A stretch of 64,000 bases of DNA, taken from NCBI GenBank assembly GCA_965216645.1, contig CBDCGJ010000029.1, positions 222,199 to 286,198 on the forward strand, written 5' to 3'. The translations under genes were made by a program, and so were the position numbers. This document shows positions 33,975 to 43,220 of the stretch, one piece after another. Below the pieces are notes generated by a model that was not told the origin of the DNA, did not search any database, and worked only from the letters and a program-made list of their open reading frames with translations. Source of the stretch: CBDCGJ01 sp965216645 (GTDB lineage: Bacteria; Pseudomonadota; Alphaproteobacteria; GCA-2731375). Every line of letters starts with the position of its first letter. Position 1 is the first letter of the stretch.

Positions 33975-34480
33975 GGCGCACCCGCCTCGGCTTTCTCGCG
34001 GCGCATCAATTCCAATTCCTCGTCCGACGCGTCCGGTTCGTGATCGATGGCTGGTTCCACCGGCGTCGGCGTAACCGTATCCGTCGCCCCGTCGGTGTCA
34101 AGCTCGGCCGCCTCCTCGGTCGACGGGGTCATGTCGGTCAGGCCGGTGGTCATGGTCTTGTCGTCCGCCTCAACCGCCTCGGCCTCCTCGGAAACATTGT
34201 GATCGAAGCTGCCGTCGCTGGTGCCGCTTTGGTCGTAGTTGTTTTTGAGTTCCTGCTGAATGTCGTAGTTGGCGATGGAATTGACTTCCTTTTTCACCTC
34301 GTCCATTTCCGATTCACGGATCATGTCGTCGACATGGCCTTGGAACTCGCGCGCCAACCTGCGCGCCTTACCCAGCCAGTAGCCGACCGCCCTCAGGGCG
34401 CCGGGCAACTGCTTCGGGCCGATGACGACGATCGCCAAACAGGCGATCACCAACATTTCGCTCCAACCGATATCCAGCAT
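33971..34480 (-). CDS. tatB: Sec-independent translocase subunit TatB
   Basis: A 169-residue TatB. The N-terminal MLDIGWSEMLVIACLAIVV is the short TM helix, followed by the conserved IGPKQLPGALRAVGYW amphipathic helix; the Glu at position 8 is the usual TatB polar residue. The C-terminal half is a long acidic Asp/Glu/Thr-rich tail without fold. TatB and TatC form the receptor complex for twin-arginine substrates. It sits in the order tatA-tatB-tatC, with 41 bp to tatA and a 4-bp overlap to tatC. Confidence 0.93.
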   Translation of the reverse strand: MLDIGWSEMLVIACLAIVVIGPKQLPGALRAVGYWLGKARRLAREFQGHVDDMIRESEMDEVKKEVNSIANYDIQQELKNNYDQSGTSDGSFDHNVSEEAEAVEADDKTMTTGLTDMTPSTEEAAELDTDGATDTVTPTPVEPAIDHEPDASDEELELMRREKAEAGAP

Positions 34481-34521
34481 GATTTCCGCCCGCCCTTTGA
34501 CGCGGTCGCGGCGCCGCTAGT

Positions 34522-34740
34522 TTAAGTCTTGGTTGCGGTATCTTTTTCCGCGGCGGCTTCGGCCTTGGTTTCGATCGCCGGGTCGGGTTTATTTTCCACC
34601 GTATCGTCGTCCGCCATCCCCTTCTTGAAACTCTTGATACCGGTGGCGAGGTCGCCCATGAGGGAGGAAATCTTGCCTTTCCCGAACAACAGGATCAGCA
34701 AAACCACCACGATGGCGATTTGCAACCAACTAGGAAACAT
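34522..34740 (-). CDS. tatA: Sec-independent translocase subunit TatA
   Basis: A 72-residue pore-forming Tat component: a short N-terminal TM helix (LQIAIVVVLLILLF), the FGKGKISSLMGDLATGIKSF amphipathic hinge with conserved FGKGK and the GIKSFK motif, then an acidic Lys/Glu/Ala tail. Tat complexes export folded, often cofactor-bearing proteins. It heads the tatABC-serS-surE-pcm-nlpD series. Its 5' region (34741-34829) is AT-rich. Confidence 0.93.
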   Translation of the reverse strand: MFPSWLQIAIVVVLLILLFGKGKISSLMGDLATGIKSFKKGMADDDTVENKPDPAIETKAEAAAEKDTATKT

Positions 34741-34829
34741 CGAAGCAACTCCTCTTCTGCCCTAAAAACCGCCGTTTTCAGGAGATTTATTGTGTCTGGC
34801 CACGCATTAGCGGCCTCTCATTGTTATAT

Positions 34830-35882
34830 TTATGCATTTTCTGTGGAAAAGACAAAGATTTGTGCGGGATCGGCTTCGAGATTGACCGGATCGCCCTCGC
34901 ATAATCCGCTGCGGCCGGGGAACCGCGCACGTACTTTGACGCCGCTTTCCACCAATTGGAAGTCCGCGAGCGCATAGCCGCCGACCGCGCGGGCGTTCAG
35001 CGTAACCGCCGCCGTCCCGCTACCGTTGGCGCTTAGCCGCACGGCTTCGGGCCGGACCAGAACCTCCACCTGGCGGCCTTCCGCGATCCCAGTCTCCTTG
35101 GCGGAGACCATGCCCAACGGCGAGACGACCTCGCCCGCGCCGACGATCGTCCCGGCAAATACGTTCATGTCGCCAAAGAATTCGGCAACGAAACGGCAAT
35201 TGGGTCGGTCATACAAATCTTCCGGCCGGCCGGCTTGTATAACCTTGCCCTGACGCATCAACGCCACACGATCGGCCATCAGCATCGCCTCTTCGGGGTC
35301 GTGGGTCACCAGCAGAGTGGCGCTACCCTCTTCCCGCAATAGCCGAAGCGTGTCGTCGCGAACGCGATCGCGCAGGCGGCTATCGAGATTGGCGAAGGGT
35401 TCATCCATCAACATGACCCGAGGTTCAGCGATGAGCGCACGGGCCAAGGCCACCCGCTGCTGTTCGCCACCGCTGAGAACATGCGGATAGGCCGATGCAT
35501 GTTGTTCGATACCGAGGCGGCGAAGCAGCGGCATACTTAGGGCCTTGCGCGTCGCCGCGTCCTTCTTCCTGAGACCAAATTCGACATTCCCGCGCACGGT
35601 CAGGTGCGGGAACAATGCATAGTCCTGGAAGACGAGGCCGATTTTTCGATGTTCCGTCGGGACATCCCGACCCGGCTCCGCCATCAGGCGACCGCCGATC
35701 GACACGCGGCCCGCCTGCAACGGTTCCAAACCCGCGGCGATGCGTAGCGTCGTCGTCTTACCGCAACCGGACGGGCCGAGCAGGCAGACGATTTCGCCCT
35801 CGCCCACGGAAAGGCTTAGGTCGTCGACCACCAGCTTGTCGCCGAAGCGATGGCTGATCTGTTCCAGCTTCAGTCCCGTCAT
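34830..35882 (-). CDS. ABC transporter ATP-binding protein, FbpC/PotA-type
   Basis: A 350-residue ATPase of the Fe3+/spermidine/molybdate import class. Walker A is LGPSGCGKTTTLRIAAGLEP, the signature LSGGEQQRVALARAL and Walker B VMLMDEPFANLDSRLRD. RDVPTEHRKIGLVFQDYALF is typical of FbpC. A C-terminal TOBE-like domain (residues about 240-350) includes EVLVRPEAVRLSANGSGTAAV. No permease or binding-protein gene adjoins it, so it is an orphan that must pair with components elsewhere. ATG 35882 is chosen over upstream in-frame codons. Substrate inferred only by class. Confidence 0.85.
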   Translation of the reverse strand: MTGLKLEQISHRFGDKLVVDDLSLSVGEGEIVCLLGPSGCGKTTTLRIAAGLEPLQAGRVSIGGRLMAEPGRDVPTEHRKIGLVFQDYALFPHLTVRGNVEFGLRKKDAATRKALSMPLLRRLGIEQHASAYPHVLSGGEQQRVALARALIAEPRVMLMDEPFANLDSRLRDRVRDDTLRLLREEGSATLLVTHDPEEAMLMADRVALMRQGKVIQAGRPEDLYDRPNCRFVAEFFGDMNVFAGTIVGAGEVVSPLGMVSAKETGIAEGRQVEVLVRPEAVRLSANGSGTAAVTLNARAVGGYALADFQLVESGVKVRARFPGRSGLCEGDPVNLEADPAQIFVFSTENA

Positions 35883-35980
35883 ACTGCTCGCGCCATAGGG
35901 GCGCGACCTTCGCGCCACCCGGACTTCGTGTGTATCACGAAACCCGCTTTCGTCGGGACTATGAAAATTTCAGCGTCGCG

Positions 35981-36655
35981 TCAATGCGGCGCCGGGTCCA
36001 GCCTGAACAAATCGGCCCCGGTTGCGCCGCCTGTAATCGCCGGGTCGTCGTCCGCCAGCGGGTCTTCCGGCGCGTCCATACTGGACGGCGTGGACAAAGA
36101 CACCTCGCCTTCCAGCAGACCGGCGGCCTTCAACTCGTCGAGGCCAGGTAGATCCCGCACATTCTCCAGTCCGAAATGATCCAGGAACGCCTCGCTGGTG
36201 CCATAGGTCACGGGCCGCCCAGGCGTCCGACGGCGGCCTCTGATCTTGATCCAGCCGATTTCCATCAACAGGTCGAGGGTGCCTTTCGACAGGCCGACGC
36301 CGCGTACTTCCTCCACTTCGGCGCGGGTTACCGGCTGGTGATAGGCGATGATCGCCAGGGTCTCGAGCGCGGCGCGGCTCAGGCGGCGGATACTCTGACG
36401 ATGCTCCTGCAACAGAAAATGCAGATCCGCCGCGGTACGAAACGCCCATTTGCCCGCGACTTTGTTCAAGCTCACGCCGCGGCCCTGGTAGAAGCCTTGC
36501 AACTCCTCAAGTAGCCCCGGCACGTCCGCCTCTTCCGGCAAGCGCGCCGCTAAACTGGATTCGTCCAGCGGCTCCTCGGCCGCAAACAGCAACGCCTCCA
36601 CCATCCGCAATTGTTGAGCGGGATCGCTCGGGTCAAACAGGTCCTCATCCGCCAT
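35981..36655 (-). CDS. scpB: SMC-ScpAB complex subunit ScpB
   Basis: A 224-residue winged-helix protein that with ScpA and SMC condenses and segregates the chromosome. QQLRMVEALLFAAEEPLDES opens the first winged helix, and LSRAALETLAIIAYHQPVTR with the RGVGLSKGTLDLLMEIGWIK wing is diagnostic. RRRTPGRPVTYGTSEAFLDH follows, then an acidic C-terminal extension. It overlaps scpA by 11 bp. Downstream is the FbpC-type ATPase, with 98 bp between. Confidence 0.93.
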   Translation of the reverse strand: MADEDLFDPSDPAQQLRMVEALLFAAEEPLDESSLAARLPEEADVPGLLEELQGFYQGRGVSLNKVAGKWAFRTAADLHFLLQEHRQSIRRLSRAALETLAIIAYHQPVTRAEVEEVRGVGLSKGTLDLLMEIGWIKIRGRRRTPGRPVTYGTSEAFLDHFGLENVRDLPGLDELKAAGLLEGEVSLSTPSSMDAPEDPLADDDPAITGGATGADLFRLDPAPH

Positions 36656-37463
36656 CGTCCGTTACTCCTTTGATGAATATCGGTCCGAAAGTCTTGTTCT
36701 GACGGATTGCCAGCTTGCCTTCCTTGGCCAACTCCAATGTCGCGGCCAAAGTTGAGGCGACGCCGGAACGTCGCTCCACACCGTGTTGACTATCGCCAAC
36801 CGGCGGCAAAAAGGTCTCTAAACTCGACCAATCCGGCACATGCCCGAGCATATCGCGCAACCGCGCGATGGCGCTTTCGACCGACATGATACTAAGCGGC
36901 CGCAGCTGAAAAGTTGTGACGTTGGTGCGGCTGACTTGACCGCCATACGCATCCAACAACTCAAACAAACTACACTCGTACTGCGACTCGCGAACAACCC
37001 GGATGCCTTCCGGCGCACCGCGGGCAAAAACATCGATACCGAGGCGACGGCCGGACATCAGGCGTTCCGCCGCCTCTCTCATAGCCTCCAGCCGGCGCAG
37101 CTGGTGCTGCAGGCGGGCGGCCAACTCCTCGCCGGTCGGCTCCTCTTCGCCATCCAGATCCGGTAGGAGCAAACGCGACTTCAGATAGGCCAACCAGGCC
37201 GCCATCACCAGATAGTCGGCCGCTACTTCGAGGCGCAAATGACGGGCCTCTTCGATAAAGGCCAGATATTGCTCGGCCAACTGCAGGATCGAGATCCCGG
37301 TTATGTCCACTTTCTGATTGCGGGCGAGCGCCAGCAATAGATCCAGCGGTCCTTCGAACCCCTCGAGATCGACGACGAATCCCGCCTCGTCCTGGGCGAT
37401 CTCGGGTCCGCCGCTGTCGAATTCTTCCTGGGCCTCGGCCTGTTGCGTTTGTTCTTTTGTCAT
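36645..37463 (-). CDS. scpA: SMC-ScpAB kleisin subunit ScpA
   Basis: A 272-residue kleisin bridging SMC heads. The N-terminal LEGFEGPLDLLLALARNQKVD is the SMC-binding region, EQYLAFIEEARHLRLEVAADYLVMAA the helical core and the C-terminal winged-helix segment ends in REPNKTFGPIFIKGV-like text (KLAIRQNKTFGPI). ATG 37463 with AGGAAG about 9 nt upstream is chosen over earlier in-frame codons. It forms an operon with scpB downstream; nagZ lies 80 bp upstream on the same strand. Confidence 0.93.
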   Translation of the reverse strand: MTKEQTQQAEAQEEFDSGGPEIAQDEAGFVVDLEGFEGPLDLLLALARNQKVDITGISILQLAEQYLAFIEEARHLRLEVAADYLVMAAWLAYLKSRLLLPDLDGEEEPTGEELAARLQHQLRRLEAMREAAERLMSGRRLGIDVFARGAPEGIRVVRESQYECSLFELLDAYGGQVSRTNVTTFQLRPLSIMSVESAIARLRDMLGHVPDWSSLETFLPPVGDSQHGVERRSGVASTLAATLELAKEGKLAIRQNKTFGPIFIKGVTDDGG

Positions 37464-37543
37464 ATTGGGCTGCTTCCTCTTCTCCACCCAACATATTGAG
37501 TTTTTGCCCGCCTGACCACCCAAATATGGACAAAGAATCGGTG

Positions 37544-38554
37544 TCAGGCCGCCATAATATCGTCCAGCTCGGCGTGCCAATCCATCTCCGTCAGGGGCGG
37601 CGACAGCCTTTCCAGCGCGTCGGAAACGGCGGCGAGCACGGATTCGTCTACGACCGGAATGGCTTGCGCGATCGCCTCCATCTCGGCGAGCACGCCGTTG
37701 CAGTGCAAAGCTACATCACAGCCGGCGGCAAGCGCGGCGGCGGCCCGCGCTTCAATGGTGCCGCCGAGGGCTTGCATACTCAGATCGTCCGTAAATAGGA
37801 CGCCCCTGAAGCCGATTTCGCCGCGAATCGCCCGCTTGATGACCGTCGGCGACAGGGTGCCGGGCCGCGAATCGTCAATCGCGCGGTAGAGCAGATGCGC
37901 GCTCATGCCGAACGGCAGATCGGCCAAGGCCCTGAACGGCGCCATATCCGTCTCCACCAGCGTCTGCCAATCGCAGTCTACATGCGGCAGGTCGAAATGG
38001 CTGTCCACGGTCGCCCGGCCATGGCCCGGCATATGTTTGATCACGGGCAGGATTCCGCCCGCGAGCAAGCCGTCGGCCACCGCGCGTCCCAATCGGATCA
38101 CCCGGTCCGCGGCATCGCTATAAGCCCGGTCGCCGATCGCTTGATGGGTGTCCGGGCGATGCAGATCGAGGCAGGGCGCGCAGTTGAAGTTGAAGCCGAG
38201 CGGCGCCAGCTCCGCCGCGATCAGGCGGGCGTTGAGCCAGGCGGCGCGGACCGCTTTGTCGAGATCGGCAACCGCGCCGATCGCACCGGCGCTGAAGGCT
38301 TGCCGCCAATTGGGCGGTTTCAGACGCTGCACCCGGCCGCCTTCCTGATCGATCAGGATCGGCGCCGTACGATTCGGGATGCAGGATTGCAAATCCTCAA
38401 TAAGTGCGGTCACTTGCGCCGGGTTGTCGCAGTTTCGCTGGAACAGGATAAATCCCAACGGCTGCGCCGCCGCATAAAACGATCTCTCGTCGTTAGTCAG
38501 TTCGAGACCGGCGCAACCGAAAACGACAGCCAGCGGCCGCTTACCGGCGGACAA
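37544..38554 (-). CDS. nagZ: Beta-N-acetylhexosaminidase (peptidoglycan recycling)
   Basis: A 336-residue GH3-family enzyme that releases GlcNAc from cytoplasmic anhydromuropeptides. The substrate loop KHMPGHGRATVDSHFDLPHVD is characteristic of NagZ, with the catalytic His/Asp pair in the loop and the nucleophile Asp in LFTDDLSMQALGG. LGFNFNCAPCLDLHRPD is an expected block with small variation. It overlaps the SPOR-domain gene by 14 bp. Synteny with argS and scpAB is typical of Alphaproteobacteria. Confidence 0.93.
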   Translation of the reverse strand: MSAGKRPLAVVFGCAGLELTNDERSFYAAAQPLGFILFQRNCDNPAQVTALIEDLQSCIPNRTAPILIDQEGGRVQRLKPPNWRQAFSAGAIGAVADLDKAVRAAWLNARLIAAELAPLGFNFNCAPCLDLHRPDTHQAIGDRAYSDAADRVIRLGRAVADGLLAGGILPVIKHMPGHGRATVDSHFDLPHVDCDWQTLVETDMAPFRALADLPFGMSAHLLYRAIDDSRPGTLSPTVIKRAIRGEIGFRGVLFTDDLSMQALGGTIEARAAAALAAGCDVALHCNGVLAEMEAIAQAIPVVDESVLAAVSDALERLSPPLTEMDWHAELDDIMAA

Positions 38555-39614
38555 CGAAGCACCCCTGTTTACGGGCCTTCAAACGGACACAAAGGTCCGT
38601 CGCCTCCGCCCGGCTGCTTAGCGGGCCGGCCTGAAGGCGGAAATACGTTCCCTTCCCTTCGATGTCGACCTGGTTGACGAAGGGGCTCAACCCGCCGAGT
38701 TCGGCGGCGTGCTTGCCCTGCATCTTACGCCAATTGCCTTCCGCGACCGCCCGCTCGCGATAGGCGGCTAGTTGAATAACGAAGCTACCGGCCGGCGCCG
38801 CGGCGGCGGGTTTCGGCGTCGGTGTTGGGGCCGGCTTCGCTTCGGGTTTGACCACGGGCTTCTGCACCGGTTTCGGGACCGGCGGCGTTATTTTCTTTGG
38901 CGGCTGAACGGCAGCAACCTTCCCTTCTTTGATTGCGGGGGCCGCCGGCGGTTTTGGCGCCTTGGCGGCCGCATCGGAGTCGGGCGGCGCCGTCCGGCCG
39001 CTACGCATCTCGTCCAAAACCGCTTGCGTATCGCTCTTGGTTTGTTTCGGTGGTTCGATTTTGGTCGGCGCCGGTTGTTCCTTGGCGGCCGATTTCTCGA
39101 CCGCATCGGTTAGCGGTTTCGGCGGCGGCGGCGGTTTCGACGCCTTTTTGCTTTCGGGTTTTGCTTTCGGTTTCGCGTCTACTTTCGGCGCGGGCGCCGG
39201 CACCGGATCCGGTTTTTGCACCGGTACTTCCGGCGGCGGCAGCAGGCGCTCCCCCAACTGAACTTTGGCGCTGGCTTTAATCCGCTCGTAGACCGCTTTA
39301 TCCTGGAACGGCACCTTTAAGCCGCCGGCATCCACCGGCTTATGCTTGATTTCGCCGTCGGGCGCCCTAACCACGGGAATCCCGTTCTCGGTCTCGCCAC
39401 TGAGTTGCTGCTGACCGGCGTAATGCCAAACGCCATAGGCGGCCCCGGTAACGGTCAAAATCATCACCGCCACCAACAGGGAGATCAAAACTCCCGTCGG
39501 GATCGAAGGTTTGGCTGCAGGGTCGTCTACCACGTTGCCGCCCGCACTTTCGTTACTCATACCGCGAAACCAGATACGCGCCGCCATGATCGGATTTTCC
39601 GGGCCGGACGTCAA
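38541..39614 (-). CDS. SPOR domain membrane protein
   Basis: A 357-residue bitopic membrane protein. It has a cytoplasmic leader, one TM helix at about residues 42-70 (IPTGVLISLLVAVMILTVTG...), a long periplasmic linker very rich in Pro, Lys and Ala, and a C-terminal SPOR domain (GSFVIQLAAYRERAVAEGNW through GPLSSRAEATDLCVRLKARK). SPOR domains bind denuded septal peptidoglycan, so a division-site role is likely. TTG 39614 is preferred because GGAGGAG lies 5 nt upstream, inside argS; ATG 39587 and 39560 are alternatives. It overlaps argS by 4 bp. Confidence 0.9.
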   Translation of the reverse strand: MTSGPENPIMAARIWFRGMSNESAGGNVVDDPAAKPSIPTGVLISLLVAVMILTVTGAAYGVWHYAGQQQLSGETENGIPVVRAPDGEIKHKPVDAGGLKVPFQDKAVYERIKASAKVQLGERLLPPPEVPVQKPDPVPAPAPKVDAKPKAKPESKKASKPPPPPKPLTDAVEKSAAKEQPAPTKIEPPKQTKSDTQAVLDEMRSGRTAPPDSDAAAKAPKPPAAPAIKEGKVAAVQPPKKITPPVPKPVQKPVVKPEAKPAPTPTPKPAAAAPAGSFVIQLAAYRERAVAEGNWRKMQGKHAAELGGLSPFVNQVDIEGKGTYFRLQAGPLSSRAEATDLCVRLKARKQGCFVVRR

Positions 39615-41365
39615 CGCATCTCCTCCACCGGCTGAACCCCAAGCACGGACAAACCGGACGCGATGACGTCGGCCAAGGCGCGCAACATGGCCAACCGGGC
39701 GCGAGTCAATTCAGCATCGTCCGGCATAATAAAGCGCAGGCCGACATCGTCATTGCCCTTGTTCCACAAAGCGTGAAAGCCGGAGGCCAGATCATACAAA
39801 TAAAACGCCACCCGATGCGGTTCCAGCGCTTGCGCCGCGGTTTCGACGATCCTGGGCCAGGTCGCCATCTGCCGGATCAAGGCGAGCTCGGCGGGATCGA
39901 CGAGCCGGTCGAGATCGGCGCCGCGCAGGCTCTCCCGATCGGTTTTCAGGTCGGGCAGATCCCGGGCCGCGTTGCGCATGACCGAGTGGACACGGGCATG
40001 GGCATATTGGACGTAAAAAACCGGATTGTCCTTCGACTGTTCGGTCACTTTGACGTAATCGAACTCCAACTGCGCGTCATTTTTTCGCGTCAGCATGACG
40101 AATCGGACAACGTCCGGACCGACTTCGTCCAACAAATTCCGCAACGTAACGAACTCGCCGGCCCGTTTCGACATTTGCACCGGCACGCCACCGCGCAACA
40201 GCCGAACCATCTGGCAGAGACGGATATCCAACTGCGCCTCACCGCCGGACAAAGCGGACACCGCCGCCTTCAGCCGCTTCACATGACCGCCATGATCGGC
40301 GCCGAAGACGTCGATCATGCGATCGAAACCGCGCTTGTATTTGTCGTAGTGATAGGCGATGTCGGCTGCGAAATAGGTCCAACTGCCGTCCGATTTCTTC
40401 AACGGACGATCGATATCATCGCCATATTCCGTTGATTTAAATAATGTTTGCGGCCTTGGTTCCCATTCTTCGGGAACTTTGCCCTTCGGCGGATCCAGCA
40501 CACCGGTATAAATCAGATTACGGGCTTCCAGACTGTCGAAAGCCTGTTGTACCCGACCGCTGTCATGCAGACTTTTTTCCGAGAAAAACAAGTCATGATG
40601 CACGTTCAGCTCGGCCATGTCCTCGCGCATCGCCCGCATCATCGAATCGACGGCATAGGCACGGAACGGCTCCAACCAATCGGATTCCGGTAAATCCCGC
40701 CATTTCTCGCCGTCGCGGTCGACAATGTCACGGGCGATGGGGATCAAATAGTCACCCGGATACATGCCCTGGGGAATCTCGCCGATTTCCTCGCCGAGCG
40801 CCTCGCGATAGCGCAGGTAGAGCGAGCGGGCCAGAGTCTGGACCTGTCCGCCGGCATCGTTGGTATAGAATTCCTTGGTGACGTCGTAGCCGGCCTTGCT
40901 CAACAGCGCCGCCAACGCGTCGCCATAGACGGCGCCCCGGACATGTCCGAGATGGAGCGGACCGGTCGGATTGGCCGAGACATATTCAACATTCGTCCGC
41001 TCGCCCGCCCCCAGATCGCTGTCGCCGTAATGGCTCGGATCCGCCAAGATCACCTGGATCTGTTGCCGCCAGTGGTCTTCGTCCAAACGTAGATTGAGAA
41101 AACCGGGTCCGGCAATGTCGACGCTGTCGACCTGCTGCAAAGTACGCAAGCGGCCGGCCAATTTTTCGGCGATGTCGCGCGGTTTCATCCGCGCCTGCTT
41201 GGCCAACACCATGGCGGCATTGGTGGCCAGGTCGCCGTGGGCGGGGTCACGCGGCGGCTCGGCCGTTACCGCCTTGGTATCGAGCCCGTCCGGCAGCTCG
41301 CCGGCCGCCGACAAAGCGTCGATCTGATCCCGAATTGTGGCCTGATATGCCTTAAAAACATTCAT
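39611..41365 (-). CDS. argS: Arginyl-tRNA synthetase
   Basis: A 584-residue class I synthetase. The HIGH motif is PTGPLHLGHVRGAVYGDAL and the KMSKS equivalent is QMSKRAG. An N-terminal additional domain (residues 1-110) and the C-terminal DALR anticodon-binding domain (ARLAMLRALADVIASGLSVL) are intact. It follows dgt directly: the dgt TAA and argS ATG share one base (41365). The SPOR gene overlaps the 3' end, so translation of the two is probably coupled. Confidence 0.95.
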   Translation of the reverse strand: MNVFKAYQATIRDQIDALSAAGELPDGLDTKAVTAEPPRDPAHGDLATNAAMVLAKQARMKPRDIAEKLAGRLRTLQQVDSVDIAGPGFLNLRLDEDHWRQQIQVILADPSHYGDSDLGAGERTNVEYVSANPTGPLHLGHVRGAVYGDALAALLSKAGYDVTKEFYTNDAGGQVQTLARSLYLRYREALGEEIGEIPQGMYPGDYLIPIARDIVDRDGEKWRDLPESDWLEPFRAYAVDSMMRAMREDMAELNVHHDLFFSEKSLHDSGRVQQAFDSLEARNLIYTGVLDPPKGKVPEEWEPRPQTLFKSTEYGDDIDRPLKKSDGSWTYFAADIAYHYDKYKRGFDRMIDVFGADHGGHVKRLKAAVSALSGGEAQLDIRLCQMVRLLRGGVPVQMSKRAGEFVTLRNLLDEVGPDVVRFVMLTRKNDAQLEFDYVKVTEQSKDNPVFYVQYAHARVHSVMRNAARDLPDLKTDRESLRGADLDRLVDPAELALIRQMATWPRIVETAAQALEPHRVAFYLYDLASGFHALWNKGNDDVGLRFIMPDDAELTRARLAMLRALADVIASGLSVLGVQPVEEMR

Positions 41366-42543
41366 TATTTACCGTCCGCGGCGAACCGAAGCCGATGCGC
41401 CTCAAGCGCAAAACGATCGGTCATGCCGGCGATGAAATCCGCAATGCGTCGCGCCGTTTTCGTCATGTCCGACGGATCGATATCCGGTCGCCATTCCGCC
41501 GGCAGCGCCGCCGGTTCCGCCATATACAACCGGAACAGATCACTGACAACCTTTCGCGCTTCGTCCGTCATTTCCAGGACCCGCGCATGCCGGTACATAT
41601 GGGTAAACAGGAAGGCTTTCAGGTCTCGGTCGGCCTGCTGCACCTGATCGGAGAAGGCCGCCACCGGCCGATCCAAAGCGCGGATATCAGCAACGCTCTC
41701 GACGCCATGGGACGCGAGGCGGCGGGTGGTCTCCGCGATCAGGTCGTCGACCATCAACGTGATCAGCCGACGCACCGATTCGTGGCTCACCTTGGCGGCC
41801 GGCAAGCCCGGATAGCGGTCGCGGACCTGGCGGAACACCGGACCGACCAGCGGCACGTCCAGCAGATCCTCGATGGTGAACAGGCCGGCGCGCAGACCGT
41901 CATCGATATCGTGATTGTTGTAGGCGATGTCGTCCGCCAGGGCGGCGATCTGCGCCTCGGGCCCGGCATGGCTCTTCAGCTCCAGATCATGCATGTCGGC
42001 ATATTCGCGGATGGCCGCCGGCAGATCGCCTTGCCCCTGCCGGTCCAGGAGGGGCCCGTTATGCTTGACCACGCCTTCCAGGCATTCCCAAGTGAGGTTC
42101 AGTCCCTCGAATCCGGCATAACGGCTTTCCAGCTTGGTCAGAATACGCAAGGTCTGGGCGTTGTGATCGAAGCCGCCATAGTCGGCCATCAGGCTTTGCA
42201 GCGCCTCCTCCCCGGCATGGCCGAAGGGGGTATGGCCGAGATCGTGGGCCAGCGCCAGCGCTTCCGCCAGATCCTCGTTCAGGGCCAGGGCGCGGCAGAT
42301 CGAGCGGGCGATCTGGGCGACTTCCAAGGAGTGGGTGAGCCGGGTGCGGTAGTGATCGCCCTCGTGATAGACGAAGACCTGGGTCTTGTATTGCAGGCGG
42401 CGAAAGGCGGTGGAGTGAATGATGCGGTCGCGGTCGCGCTGATAGGGGCCGCGGGTGGCCGATTCCGGCTCCGCATAGAGACGTCCGCGCCGGCCTTCGG
42501 CGCGGGTGGCATAAGTCGCAAGCTGACGGTCTTCCACGAGCAT
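41365..42543 (-). CDS. dgt: Deoxyguanosinetriphosphate triphosphohydrolase-like HD protein
   Basis: A 392-residue HD-domain dNTP triphosphohydrolase, type 2 dGTPase-like, which cleaves dNTPs to nucleoside and triphosphate. The metal site is in RLTHSLEVAQIARS and ALAHDLGHTPFGHAGEEAL (HD pair), with the start RDRIIHSTAFRRLQYKTQVF. It adjoins argS by a 1-bp TAATG overlap. Upstream lies the REP doublet in the gap to the divergent erpA gene. The conserved dgt-argS order is usual in Alphaproteobacteria. Confidence 0.92.
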   Translation of the reverse strand: MLVEDRQLATYATRAEGRRGRLYAEPESATRGPYQRDRDRIIHSTAFRRLQYKTQVFVYHEGDHYRTRLTHSLEVAQIARSICRALALNEDLAEALALAHDLGHTPFGHAGEEALQSLMADYGGFDHNAQTLRILTKLESRYAGFEGLNLTWECLEGVVKHNGPLLDRQGQGDLPAAIREYADMHDLELKSHAGPEAQIAALADDIAYNNHDIDDGLRAGLFTIEDLLDVPLVGPVFRQVRDRYPGLPAAKVSHESVRRLITLMVDDLIAETTRRLASHGVESVADIRALDRPVAAFSDQVQQADRDLKAFLFTHMYRHARVLEMTDEARKVVSDLFRLYMAEPAALPAEWRPDIDPSDMTKTARRIADFIAGMTDRFALEAHRLRFAADGK

Positions 42544-42631
42544 GACGACAACCTACCCGGTTTCCGCGCGCTGACAACCGGCCGGGTCGCCCAACCGCGC
42601 GATACATCCGTCCAGGCGCCGCGCCCGCCAT

Positions 42632-42734
42632 AAATCAAAGGGTCAGACCCTTTGAATAGGAATATTCTCCATTTTGGACATTTTTATGCCTATTTCGCTC
42701 TGAAATTAAATCAAAGGGTCTGACCCTTTGATTT
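42632..42734. repeat. REPIN-like pair of inverted REP sequences
   Basis: A 24-bp sequence with core AAAGGGTCAGACCCTTT at 42632-42655 recurs exactly in the opposite orientation at 42711-42734. Each copy is itself a palindrome with a 10-bp stem and a one-base centre. The two copies are separated by 55 bp of AT-rich DNA, in the dgt-erpA divergent gap. The design matches REP doublets mobilised by RAYT transposases. The stem could also block transcription into erpA. No RAYT gene is in the window. Confidence 0.7.
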
Positions 42735-42795
42735 CGGTTTGGGCGGATGGTTGGGAGTGATTGACATTTTGACGGGCGCTACACATATTTGCGTT

Positions 42796-43137
42796 ATGGA
42801 GACCGTTATCGAAAAACCCGTGCGCCTGTCCGCCAGCGCGGCGAAGCGGATCGCCTTCCTGATGGGTCAGGAAGCCGGCGACGTGAAGCTGCGCGTCTCC
42901 GTTCAAGGCGGTGGCTGCTCCGGCTTCCAATACGGCTTCGACTTCGACGACCAGGTTAATGACGACGATCTCGTCCTGGAGCGCGACGGCGCCGTCGTGC
43001 TGATCGACGAGATGTCGCTGGAATTCATGGACGGCGCGGAAATCGACTATGTCGACGACCTGATGGCCGCGGCCTTCAAGATCAACAATCCGAACGCTTC
43101 CGCGTCCTGCGGCTGCGGTACGAGCTTCTCGGTCTAG
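42796..43137 (+). CDS. erpA: Iron-sulfur cluster insertion protein ErpA
   Basis: A 113-residue A-type carrier delivering Fe-S clusters to apoproteins. The three Cys ligands are visible in GGGCSGFQYGFDFD and ASASCGCGTSFSV. ATG 42796 is chosen; the open frame upstream (from 42739) has no ribosome site that fits. It is divergent from dgt, and the xth gene lies 84 bp downstream, the usual alphaproteobacterial order. No isc or suf genes are nearby. Confidence 0.93.
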   Translation: METVIEKPVRLSASAAKRIAFLMGQEAGDVKLRVSVQGGGCSGFQYGFDFDDQVNDDDLVLERDGAVVLIDEMSLEFMDGAEIDYVDDLMAAAFKINNPNASASCGCGTSFSV

Positions 43138-43220
43138 CTCTCCCCCAATCCGTTACTTTTGTAGGACGTCGGAGAACTTCCCCCTTGCCGGCGGCAGCGC
43201 CTTATGCCCCTATGGTCCCC

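Noticed and set aside
34765..34778. AAAAC-CGCC-GTTTT hairpin between tatA and the FbpC-type ATPase gene
   Set aside because: Almost entirely A-T pairs with a short T run; would be a poor terminator.
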